Source: Undaria pinnatifida (taxonomy: Eukaryota; Sar; Phaeophyceae; Laminariales; Alariaceae). From it: a DNA stretch of 64,000 nucleotides. How positions within the stretch are numbered: position 1 is the first letter of the stretch; the number at the start of each line of letters is the position of its first letter. Shown here one piece after another: positions 32,939 to 44,922 of this stretch. The notes below the pieces were generated by a model that saw nothing but the letters and a program-made list of their open reading frames with translations, had not been told where the DNA came from and made no database searches. The DNA lies in NCBI GenBank assembly GCA_012845835.1, contig JABAKD010000016.1:21410696-21474695 (forward strand). The letters are read 5' to 3'. Position numbers and translations under genes: made by a program.

Positions 32939-35712
32939 CCTAAGGTCCTCAGCTATGGCTCTAGGCCAAGTCTTAAGTTGTCCTAATAGAGACCATCGGC
33001 ACGGACAAGTGACTGGTGGTGTTGTTGTTGGATGTAAATGGATGGAAACATCAGTTTCACGTGAAGGACACGCTCACTCGTACTTTTTTGTTTTTTTGCA
33101 TAATTAATTCTAGAGCATTCATTCTAGCCTATTTTTCCAATTGTATTTTTCTTTAAAGTCTACAGGAGTCTTTGAGGCAGGCCGATGCTGCAGCACACTG
33201 GCTGGCTGTATGATTTTCTTGCTTACTTGGCCCTTTCTGCTGCAAAAAAATTACTCCAAAAAAAAGCCTAGAGTCATTCCTATTGGTCCATCGCCGAAAC
33301 CGTGCGTGCCGCTCTAAAAGGGCCAAAAGTCTACAGGCATGATGGGGCGTACCAGGTACCAGGTACCTACGTTGGATCTGGTACGCACAGCAGTAAGCGG
33401 TATAGGATACCCCATGATACCATTGGCATGATAATAAGTGGTATCGTCTGCGGAGTGAGCAAGATAATACCAAAGTGCGATTAAACACGAGCACACTCTT
33501 CGAAGTACCAGAGGTATACAATTTTCGATCCCGATCCCGCAGCTGAACTGCTGTTATTGTAGTTTTCATTTTTTCTAGCTATACATTTATATCCGTTGCG
33601 GTACTAAAATATCCCCACGTTATTGTATGCACGAGGAAAGCGACGAAAAGCAAGGCGTGGGAGTGGTGGGTGGTGGTGACAACGGTGCTACCTAGCGACC
33701 GCCCCCTCGAGGGCAAGCAACACAAGCCACAACAACCACAACGAACACCGCACACAATACATACTACATGTAACAGTAAGGGTTCCCTGAGAAGGCGGTC
33801 TGAGTGAAGCGGTGTCCCGATATAAGGCGGTCATTGTTGTTGTTCTCACATTAACTCTTGTCAAATATCTACTGAATCGGCAAGAGTCCGTGTGGTCACA
33901 CTAAAAAACTCGCTGGAGGCCCAGGAAGATGCGAAAACCCATGACGATATGTCAAAATTCGGCCCGGAAAGCGCTACTGTTTTCCTACCTAAAACACACG
34001 AAACGAAGAACAAGGCGCACCTAGTGGAATTCAAATCAATGTAAACTAACAAATGTGGCCGCGGGTATCAGCTCCACGACAGCACAGAGCCCCCCCCCCC
34101 GACGTTCCCACGGCAAAATAACTCGTGGCCAGTGACTACAGCGGTTGTTGTCTAGAGTGCTGCCTGCTCCGCACGGGCCGCACGGTAGTCAGTCGTGACC
34201 ACAGAGAGGGAAGAGGCACGCGGCCTGCTGTTTGGAGTGCTGTCAGCGAGTGTCGACCCGCGGCGGGGGCATGCAGTGAAAAAAGAACAATCAAACCACA
34301 AAAAAAAAACACCATATAGAAATATCAACGATCGCCACGTCTTCCCCGGACTATCTGACAAGAGGTGCAGTTCGTACAGCTACCACGCCCTTGAAATTTG
34401 TGGGGGGCCGTTCCCCATGTTGATCTGGCGCTCCACCGCCTTGGTTGAGTGCCCCAGATGCCCAATGTACATGAAAGATCCGGCTAAGATCTGAGAGTAG
34501 AAAAAAAAAACGGAAGCAAATGCGTGGGATGATGCTCGCCCGTTTCATTGCAGCTCAGAAGACGGTGCTCCCGCAAATAAAATTATACTTCGAGGTTCGC
34601 ATAGCAGCAGCTTTTTTTTCAAGAGTCAACGGAACAGACATTCTCCCGTCGGATGATATTGAACACTGATGATGAATCGGTTTTGGTCCGCCTGCGCTGC
34701 TCTATGGATGTGGTGTTTACAGGCGACAGGTATAACCAAACACATGTGAAGTGTTCTGCAGGTTTGACAACCAGTACAAGCAGAAAGTGCGTGTTCCGTT
34801 TTTGTTTGGCTCGGCGTTTATTCTTATAATTATCCAGGGCTACACACGGCTGCATTGCCCGCGACCTTTTCCCAGCCCTAGCGCTTCTGGTGTCGGCTTT
34901 TTATCGTTTAGAGCGACCGGCCGCAGATAAAAATCGACCCCTCGACTGAGCTTGAGCCGTCTTTTTTAGCAGAAAACATAACAAAATATAAGATACACCG
35001 TGGTGCTAAATTTGTGACGCCGGCCGTAAAACAGATTTTTCCTCGTGATTGAGCCCGGGCTGTCTTTTTTTATGCAGCAACCCAAAATATAAATTGCCTT
35101 GTGATGGCGATTGTTGTGCCTGTGGTGGGCATGCCTGTGAGGCTAGTTGCCAACGGCACGGGAAACGACGGCGGCAGCGGTACCATGCTAAACAGGTGAC
35201 GCGCATGCATGCTTGCTTGCTAGCTTGTATGCGCGGCGCGCATACAGGTGACCCCGGACGAGGGAAAGCACGTGAGCACCACCTAGCGGAAGGGGCTGCT
35301 TCCTTTCTTTCATGCATCTCATAACTCGCTTGGCGGCGAAGAAAACGTACAGCGTGATCTTCGCTCGACCTGATGGCCTAAAAATGGCCAAAAAATGCGT
35401 ATCTCTTGTATTTTTGTCTCTCAATTTTTTCAATTCTCTGTGTCAATCTTCCTACCATTGTCTCTCCTCTCCGCCCCCCGCCCTCCACCCCCCCCCCCCC
35501 CCCCCCCCCCCCCTGCCCTCGACCTATAGCTCCCTATTTGTATCGCTTATCTCTCTCTTGAAAGCTATTTTTACTTTCATGTCTCTTACTCCTTCTCTCT
35601 GCCTATCTCTCTCTGCCCCCCCCCCCCCCCCCCTTCCGCTTCCCTTGTCTGTATATATCTCTCTTTTGGCGCCTTTGTGCTTCGACGCCAGCCACGCCTC
35701 CAGGGTGCCTCC
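32939..35712. other. Intergenic upstream of the kinase gene
   Basis: No second gene is recognised. An old direct repeat (34916-34995 and 35020-35095, sharing ccggccg, gagc, gtctttttt, aaaatata) and long C runs at 35490-35512 and 35617-35632 lie upstream of the start codon. No TATA box can be assigned. The kinase promoter should lie within this stretch. Confidence 0.35.
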
Positions 35713-36381
35713 ATGGCCTCCGCTACCGGATTCACCGCCGCCGCTGTTAGAAGAAGGAATGTCAACATCCAGCACACCGCCGCAACCCCAGCAGCTGCTA
35801 TGTCACCCGCTGCCAGGTCAGCGGCAGGCACACCGCCGCCAGCAGCAGCAGCAGCAGCAAGAGCTGCGGCAGCGATGTCTGCTGCTGTAGCGGCGGAAGC
35901 GGCAACAGCGCAAGCAGAAGCGCACGCTCCAGTGCAATCTTTGGGTGCCCGAGGGAGGGCAGGAGCAGGGGCAGCGGCGGCAGCAGCAGCGGCGGCGACG
36001 GCAATGGCAAGCCATCACCTAACAGCGCCCCCCCCGCCACCTCCAGGCATCGAGGAGGAGCTAAGGGGATGGAGAGCGGGCAGGTACTACAACCGGTTCA
36101 TGCGACACACCATCTTCAACAACAACAAGCGACAACGCCAGCGGCAGCAGCAGCGGCAGCGCTATCAAGACCTTCACAACCACGGCGACCGCTACCACCA
36201 CCACCACCACCACGAAGCGGAGGGGGGGGAGGAGGGGTTGATATTTTCGGCTGAAGATTTAGACCCACACACGGGGCGGTTGGTGGTAGAGGGGCAGCTG
36301 GGCGTTGGAAGCTTCGGGACGGTGATCAAGGCGCGCTGCAGGAGACTTGGGAAGTTCGTTGCTGTTAAGCTTGCACATAGG
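35713..36381 (+). CDS. Kinase exon 1: low-complexity N terminus and glycine loop
   Basis: The start is chosen at ATG 35713 (ccATGGcc, a strong context); the frame upstream offers no ATG. It encodes 223 residues: Ala-rich 1-100, a seven-Pro run, Arg/Gln-rich 139-150, six His near 162-167, then GQLGVGSFG and VAVKLAHR. The donor gtgagt follows at 36382. Confidence 0.85.
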
Positions 36382-38461
36382 GTGAGTGGATGTCAGGGGG
36401 GGGGGAGGAGAGAGCGAGAAGGCGGAGAGGGGGGCGGGGGAGAAGGCAGGGGGGGGGGATGTGTGAGGTAGGCGTTTCCAGTACTTGGAGAAAGGTTATT
36501 TGATACATTGCTAAAATACTCCTACCTGACCCTCTCCCCCTGCCCCTCTCCCCACCCCCCCCTCTCCGTCCCCTTCCCCCTCCTCCCTCCCCCCTCCTCC
36601 TCCTCTCCTCCCCCCTCCCTTTTTCAATCCTCCTCCGTTTCCCCCTCCCCTTCCTCTCCTCCCAATCTCCTCCGAATATATCTCCCTTCTCCCCTTCCCA
36701 CTCCCTACCCACCTCCCACTCCCGCTCGGGCTCCTCTTCCCCCCCTCCGCCTCCTCCTCCCCTCCCTCTCCCCCGCCCTCCCCCCCATCCCTCGCCTCCT
36801 ACTATTTTTCCCGAACGCTGGCACAACCCTTCGTTTTTTCCCGCGGTAGGGTGAAGGAATGGTGAGCCAGCTCTCCGAGATGGCCGCTCGACTCCGGTAA
36901 GCCGAGACGGCCCTACCTTGCCGGTACAAAAGCTACTGAGACGCAGGCTGTGCTACGGTAGCTTAAGACGCACCTTTTTTTTTGTCGTGAGACCCCTTCC
37001 TTCAATCGAGGATCTTTTGAGAGACGCGCGTGCTACGATAAGAGGTGCACACCAAGTTTTTTGTTTTGTGAGTTTTCCTCGGTTTCTCTCCCCACAAGAA
37101 CTGATTTGGAGAAAAAATAGAATCGCTGCGATACCGGATGAGTAAAACCCCATATGGCCATATGGCCTGGGTACACAACAAGAATCACGGGAAAAAAAAT
37201 GGCCATTATTTTTCTTTTTCCGACGTTTTTTGGGTTAAAGAGGTCCGGCAGTTGGAAACCATTTCAGCCGGAAAGAGGTATACCTTAATACGTCTATCGT
37301 AGCACGCGTCTGTTTACCCAACACGGAAATATAGGGGGATGGGAGGGGGGGGGGGGATGAAAAGTACAACCCGATGAAACAAAAAAATGCCATGGTCTAG
37401 GCGAGGGCGCCCGGGCACAGTATTTTTCGGGCAGGGGGGAGGGGGGGGGGGGGACGGGGTATCTAAAAACCATGTGATTAAAAAAATGGGAAAAAAAAGA
37501 GAAGAAAAAAAGAAAACTTGTTTTTCTTCTAAATCATCCTGCGATCACAGCGCTCCTCCGGTTAGTTTCCCATCTGGACGCGTGCCATGATAAAGATGTA
37601 CCACTTTTTTTTTCGGAGGTTCCTTACTTTTGGAGGTTAAGACACGTCTTTTTTAACCCAAAAACTGATTTGGAAAAAAAAAAATGCTTTACTTATCGCG
37701 GATGAAAAACCCCATATGGCCTAGGTACACAACGAGAATCGTGAAAAACAACGTCTGGTTTCCGACGAGACGAGTTTGGGCTATTCATGAAGCCCCGTCA
37801 ATGCTCAGAAAACATTTCAGAGGAAAAGTGATACGAACCTCTATTGCAGGGCGCGTCTCTGGCCTTTTTTGATGTGAGGTGTATGGCATCCCAATCAATC
37901 CCCGGGCACCAACGGTCCATGTATACTAAGCAAAACAAATATATATATATATATATATTGCAAAAGGAAGTGTTGCACAGTGGGGCGGGGGAGGGGGATG
38001 CAGCGGAAGTATTTTTCTGAGCTCCTAATTTGAGGCTCTCAATATCATCATCCATTTTCCATCATCCATCATGCATCATGCATCATGTATCATCCATCAT
38101 CCATCATCCATCATCCATCATCCATTTTCCATCATCCATTTTCCATCATCCATCATCCATCATGCATCATCCATCATCCATCATCCATCATCCATTTTCC
38201 ATCATCCATCATCCATCATCCATCATCCATCATCCATCATCCATTTTCCATCACCCATCATCCATCATCCATCATCGCCCGAAACATGACTTCGAAGGAA
38301 ATTCGCTCGCGCAATCCGACCACACATTTCTAGATGCGCTATTAATATTAGTAGTCCGAAACACAAATACAAGCTCGAATAATAATATCTGAACAACTCG
38401 GGACCTCAACCGGCCAGAAATGTTTTTTTTTTTTTAATTTTTGGCCCTGAAAGTGGAACCG

Positions 38462-38500
<39 letters not shown>

Positions 38501-41500
38501 CATGCATGCATGCCTGCCTGCCGTGGGATAACCCCCCCCCCCAAAAAAAAAAAAAAATGGCGCAATAGGTCGTTTCGACGATATTGAGTCAAAGAAATCC
38601 CGTAAGATCTTCCAGAAAATATTTTTCACCAAAAAAATGCGATACACTCCACTGCCGCCGAAGGTTGTCTCTTCACACCGCAACTTTTTTTTTTTTTTTT
38701 TGGTTTTTTTTTCGTCCCGCTGCCAATTTTCACGGACGCATGCTACGAACACGATACGGGTCGGTCACTTTTTACTGGGGACTCTTTTTTTTTTCGGTGC
38801 CTGGGGGTCACTCGCGCGAGTGACACCCCCTATTCTTCCCCGAGCTGTCTTGATTTTCCGTGCCGTTTTTTTTGTTGGCGGTGTGGATCTGCAAATGGGA
38901 TGGAAAGCCACGCTCCGACCCCAAACAAAAACGCCTGCCAGGTAAAAAAAAACAAAGCGTTTTTTTGTCCGTGAGGCACAGAGTCAGTCGTGCTCCAGTG
39001 TCTCAAAAATAAAAGCTTGTGGTGAAAATATATGGGCACCCCGAAGACGTACGCTAAGATGCTATACACGACACCTATATATATATGTTAATAATAGTGT
39101 TAATAGAACGCGGGGCACTAAAAAAATCCCGACCGAGAGGTCTGTCTGACGCATGCTACGGACGGCCGAGACAGATGTGCACCATCCATTGTGTTTGTTT
39201 GTTTTTGAGGCGGCCTGGTTTTTTTGAGGAGCTTGAGATGCCTCGAGCCCCAGAAAAACCATATTGGGGGGGGGGGACACTAAGTGCGCTGCTACCGGCT
39301 GGACAATCCCATCGTTTAGGTACATAACGGAACTTATTGGGTAGGCACGAATCGATGCGAGTCGACGAGGGAAACCATGGCTGGAATCTTCTCGCGGGTG
39401 AAAAATTAAAGCGCGTACGCCGTAGTGGGGAAGAGGGAGGGAGAGAGGAAGGGAGCGAGGGAGGGAGGGAGGGAGGGAGGGAGGGGGGAGAAGAGCTTGC
39501 TGGGTGACCCCCGGGTCTGAGTTACGTCTGGGGAGGGAGAAAGAAAAAAGGAGAAAGGGCGAAGGCAATACGAGAAGGGGATGAGCAAACGAGAGAAAAA
39601 ATAATGTGGCACACAAGAAAAACGCTTACAAGACGAAAGAAAAGATGAAAAAAAAAAAAAAAAAAAAAACCGACGGTTTTGGGTGAAGAAGCTCCGTCAT
39701 TCAGAAAAAATGGTCCACTTCAGACGGAAAAGTAATATCACTACGTAGTCATTACCGCTACGATATAGCAGCGCGCTTCCACGGCTATTCAAAAAAGCAA
39801 GAGGGTGAGATTTACAAGGGAAAAGACGAAAATTTGGGGTCATTGCAAAGAACGTTAGTGAAGAACTCACCCATTCTCTGGGCCAAGAAATCCTGTCCCC
39901 TCTACCCCCCCCCCCCCCCCCCCCCCTCGTCTGTAAGCACCGAAATATAGTACGCCTACCAATACTACCAAGAAAAGGATAATTATGATGAGAAAAGCGC
40001 AGCCTGAGGTTGCAAAGGCAAAAATTCGGAAATCCGGGGGGGCGTCTTGAAAGAACTTAGCACGGAACTCACCCAGACCCAACTAATATAATCCCTTTTC
40101 TCTCTCCTTCTTTCCTCTCTCTCCGTCTCTCTCTCTCTCCCTCCCTTCCTCTCTCCCTCCCTCCCTCCCTCCCTCCCTCCCTCCCTCCCTCCCTCCCTCC
40201 CTCCCTCCCTCCCTCCCTCCCTCCCTCCCTCCCTCCCTCCCTCCCTGTCTGCCTCCCTGTCTGCCTCTCTGCCTCCCTCTCTATATCCCCTATCTCTTTA
40301 TCGGTGTGTTCCTCGTACAAACATATTAGTGTTTGTACGTATAAACACATAAATATACTCTTTACGATATTTTGTATCTCCATATCAATATATACTTGAA
40401 GTCTACAAAGTAAATACGGAGTCCCCGTGTGTATAGCTACATCGAGTATACATGTATAATTAAAAAAACAATAATACACTTCAGCTGTGAAATCGACCAA
40501 AAGGAATGTTTGATCAATACATATATAACACCTCCCTCTCTCGTTCTCTATTTTCAGACTCGGTCACGACGAGTCAAAATATACATGTAGTTTACGAAGT
40601 ATTCACGGAGTGCAGACACATCGAGTACGCAAGCCTCCCACTCTGTTTACTCTCTATTCAGACTAGGTCGGAACCACGAGTCAGTACATACTTGAGGTTT
40701 ACGAAGTATACACGGAGTATAGATGCTTCGAGTATATGTATAGACTATGTATATATACATACATATATACCTCCCTCTCTGTTCTCTCTTTTCAGACTAG
40801 GTCGGAACCACGAGTCAATACATACTTGAGGTTTACAAAGTATACACGGAGTATAGATGCTTCGAGTATAGTATATGTATAGACTATGTATATACACACA
40901 TACACCTCCCTCTCTGTTTCTCTCTGTTCAGACTCGGACATCACGAGAACATCGTGGGCTGCTACGGGATGGACGACCGGGCCCCGCACAAGCCTATCTT
41001 CTACGAGCTGTGTGACGCCGGGGACATGGTCAGCGTGGCGTTCGGTCAGATTCCGCTCAGCGACGTGGACAAGCTCGAGTGAGTGCAACGGATCGAATCT
41101 CGCCCTCTTCCCTTCCCCGCGCCGTCGTATAGCGTCGTGGCTTAAATGTTGGGCATTTTCAGTCTTCCCAGCACGCTATCGTGTGCAAGAGAAAAATATT
41201 ATTGGCCTAATTGGACGATTTTATGGAGCATTAAAGTGGCACAATTGGACAATTGGTCTTATTTCGATGGAATGGTCAGCGTGGCCTCCAGCCAGGTTAG
41301 CAACGAGTCTCGCCCCCCACCCCTTCCCCAGGGGACTGGGGGGGGAGGCAGGCTTTCATGTAACGTCGTGGCTTAGACGTAGTCTTAACAGTGCATCCGG
41401 CGAAAAAGAGCAATTATTTTGTCGTAATTGGGGATTTGTGGAAGCATATTAAAAGTGGCATCCGTGGGCAATTGGTTGCTGCCTTGGAGGACGTGGTCAG

Positions 41501-44500
41501 CGTGGCCTTCGGTCAGGTCCACCGCCGAGCGACGTCGACAAAACAGAGCACTCAAGCAAAATAAACGGGTATGTACGACACAGTTTTTTGTGGCGTAAGG
41601 CTACATTATGCTTTTGACATTAACTCTTTTTGGCATAATTGCGCATTTACGAACATAAAAAAGTGGCCTAATTGTGCGTTATTTGGAGCGAGCGTTTAAC
41701 AGGGGATATTATGATCAAGACGCCACTCACCATCCTCCACGAGATAGAGAGTTCAATGAGTGCCCCTCCCCCCCCGCGCGCGCGCTAAAACCCAACGTGC
41801 TCTGTCCCGGCAATATTGGGAGGCGAGGGTCTATGGTCCGAACACCCCGGGCATGCGTTTAACGAATGCCCCCCTCTGTTGGGCGTAGAAACGGTGCTCC
41901 ATCTACAAAAGGGATGCGTGGTCAAATGGCTAAGGCAAGCAACCGATGAGCTCGCCCCGACCCTCCGTCTCCCGCGGGGGGGGGGGGGACGGGGCGGACA
42001 GCCCAGCGGATGTTGAGCCTTGGCTTTTGATGCTAGATCTATGCTTCGTATGAATTATACCTTACATAGTTGGGCATTTTTGGTAAAAGCGTAAACGTAA
42101 GGTAGTAGTCTTCGGCATAATTGGGACATTTTTCGTGTAAGAGCGTAAACGTGTGATAATAGTTTGTGCGTTACGTGGAGGATAGGGGACATGGTCGGCG
42201 TGCGTATGCGGTCGGTTCCGTCATATTCCGCTCAGCGGTGTCGACAAGATAGATACGACTTCATTCAACGACACGTGCCCTCCCCCCTCCCCCCTTCCCC
42301 CCCCCTCCGCCCCGAGCGGCAGGGAAGCTATCGCATGGTGCCGTGCGCTCAGCGGTGTCGACAAGATAGATACGACTTCATTCAACGACTCGTGCCCCCA
42401 CCCTCTGTAGTCGCTCGTGTCAGCTAGTGCCAGGCATACCCTTTCTCAATATAAGACACCCAGCTCAAAGCCGTAATTGAACATGTTTTACCCTCGGCGA
42501 ACTTCGGGACTAATTCCCAAGGTGTGGGGCCACAAGGCGTCTCCCCTTCTCTGTCCCCCCGCCCCGGTATGTACACGTGCCTTCCTTTATGTTTTGGCAG
42601 AAATTAAGGTTCGTTCATTCAGCATTCCCGCAATGACTTCATCGGCTTTTATTTTCTCGTGTTCGCTGCGCCAGTCGATGTTTTCGTCGAATTTTTGCTA
42701 GATCATATGTTAATAACTTACGCAAAATGCTGCGTTCACTGCCGGCCCCTCCCTCCCAAAAGAAACCTGACCTTTTTGGGTGGCTTGATTATATCTTGAT
42801 CATAGTATGCAGACCAAAACGCGGCGCCAGCGAGCGGTCTAAATCCCCCAAAAAGCGTCTCTAATAGAAAAAGCTTGAGGCAAAATCAATCCGAGTATCG
42901 TCGTCATGTCTCACCCACTCTTTTTGCCTCGCAGCTTGTTTTCGTTGCGGTTCGAATACATGCTTGCATGACGGATGCTACGGTAGCTTAAAGTGTCATA
43001 AGGCTCATTAGATTGGGCAAGCTTTCGTTTAACCCTTTTGCAATAAGTGGTCAAACGGACTAGTACCCCACACTAATCCCTTAACGAATGGCGTCGTCGG
43101 CAGGACCATGGTTTGTTTGGGTGGTGGGTTCGAATCCCACCATCAACAACAATAATAAACTTTTCCAGACTTGTTCACCCATGTCGAACTGGAAAAATAC
43201 TCTTCTGTCCCCGGTATCCCCAGGAAATGAAACCGCTTGGATATTGACAGGTCCGCCCGTATATCCGGCCGACCTGCTATCCCGCCGTTTCAGGGAGGGG
43301 GGGGGGGGGTTATAAGGCTTAGTTTGGGCAAGTAAGATATTGGTTAACCTTTTGCAAGTGGCCAAACGTACGAATGCCCCACTAATTCCCTAAAAAATGG
43401 GAGTCATCCCACGGTAGCGTAACCATCCCACGGTAGCGCAAGCATCCCACGGTACGTAACCATCCCACGGTAGCGCAACCATCTCACGGTAGCGTAACCA
43501 TCCCACGGTAGCGCAACCATCCCACGGTAGCGCAACCATCTCACGGTAGCGTAACCATCCCACGGTAGCGTAACCATCCCACGGTAGCGCAACCATCCCA
43601 CGGTAGCGTAACCATCCCACGGTAGCGTAACCATCCCACGGTAGCGCAACCATCTCACGGTAGCGTAACCATCCCACGGTAGCGTAACCGTTCCACGGCA
43701 GCGAGGTGTGCTAGGATAGAGGCGCACCACGTTTTTTTCTGGGTTTTGTTAACTCAAATTAGGAGGTTAAGACATGTCATAAAACCCAAAAAACTGATTA
43801 GAAGAAAAAAAAAAACGCTATACGAATACGATACCGGATGAAAAAATCCCGTTGGGCCTACTAGGCACACAACGAGAACCAAAGGCGAAAACAAAAACAA
43901 AAAGTGGCCTGCTTTTTTTTTTTCCCGACGATTTTGGGTCAAGGAGCTCCTTTTCAGACGAAGAGCGATACTTCTATCTATCGTAGCACGCGTCGGTGGG
44001 TAGGCGTTGCACTTTTGGAGCCAAAAGGTTTCTAGTAGTGTTAATGTTGATGGTAATCGGTGGGTAGGCGTTGCACTTTTGGCGCCAAAAGGTTGCTGGT
44101 AATGTTGATGTTGATGGTGATGTTGATGTTAAATGTTGATGTTGATGTTAAGGTTGATGATAACGGTAGTGTTGATGATAATGGTAATGTTGATGCTAAT
44201 GTCAATACTAATGTTAATGTTAATGTCAATGTTAATGTCAATGCTAATGCCAATGCGAATACTAATGTTAATGTTAATGTCAATGTTAATGTCAATGCTA
44301 ATGCCAATGCGAATACTAATGTTAATGTTAATGTTAATGTTAATGTCAATGTTAATGTCAATGCTAATGCCAATGCGAATACTAATGTTAATACTAATGT
44401 TAATGTTAATGTCAATGTCAATGCCAATGCTAATGCCAATGCGAATACTAATGTCAATGTTAATGTTAATGTTAATGTCAATGCTAATGCCAATGCGAAT

Positions 44501-44891
44501 ACTAATGTTAATGTTAATGTTAATGTTAATGTCAATGTTAATGCCAATGCGAATACTAATGCGAATACTAATGTCAATGTTAATGTCAATGTTAATGTTA
44601 ATGTTAATGTCAATGCTAATGCCAATGCGAATACTAATGTCAATGTTAATGTTAATGTTAATGTCAATGTTAATGTCAATGCTAATGCCAATGCGAATAC
44701 TAATGTCAATGTTAATGTTAATGTTAATGTCAATGTTAATGTCAATGCTAATGCCAATGCGAATACTAATGTTAATGTTAATGTCAATGTTAATGTTAAT
44801 GTTAATGTTTAATGTTCGACACACGACGCGTATGAAAATACACGGAAGTGTGGTGAGCTAAAGCTTTATTTTTCCCCATCCGCCGGAGGAT

Positions 44892-44922
<31 letters not shown>

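Larger units (their letters stand above)
36897..40931. other. Kinase intron 2 (4.0 kb)
   Basis: It holds high-copy repeat blocks, ATCC/CATC and CCTG microsatellites, poly-A/T runs, a palindrome at 38803-38830, a CCCT tract and, at its end, tandem units that each finish in a copy of the exon 3 acceptor. Confidence 0.7.

Noticed and set aside
35677-35712. Kinase start upstream of 35713
   Set aside because: The longer frame begins at GTG; the first ATG, in good context, is at 35713.
43080-43150. Functional tRNA gene at the GGTTCGAATCC sequence
   Set aside because: The T-arm is good but D-arm and acceptor stems do not pair, and the sequence lies inside a repeated TRIM-like element.
43390-43730. 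Repeated WLRYRGMV-type frames on the minus strand
   Set aside because: 19-bp satellite cycling through frames.
44041-44861. ~250-codon Asn-Val, Thr-Leu and Ile-Asn frames on both strands
   Set aside because: Translations of a hexamer array, open in several frames at once.
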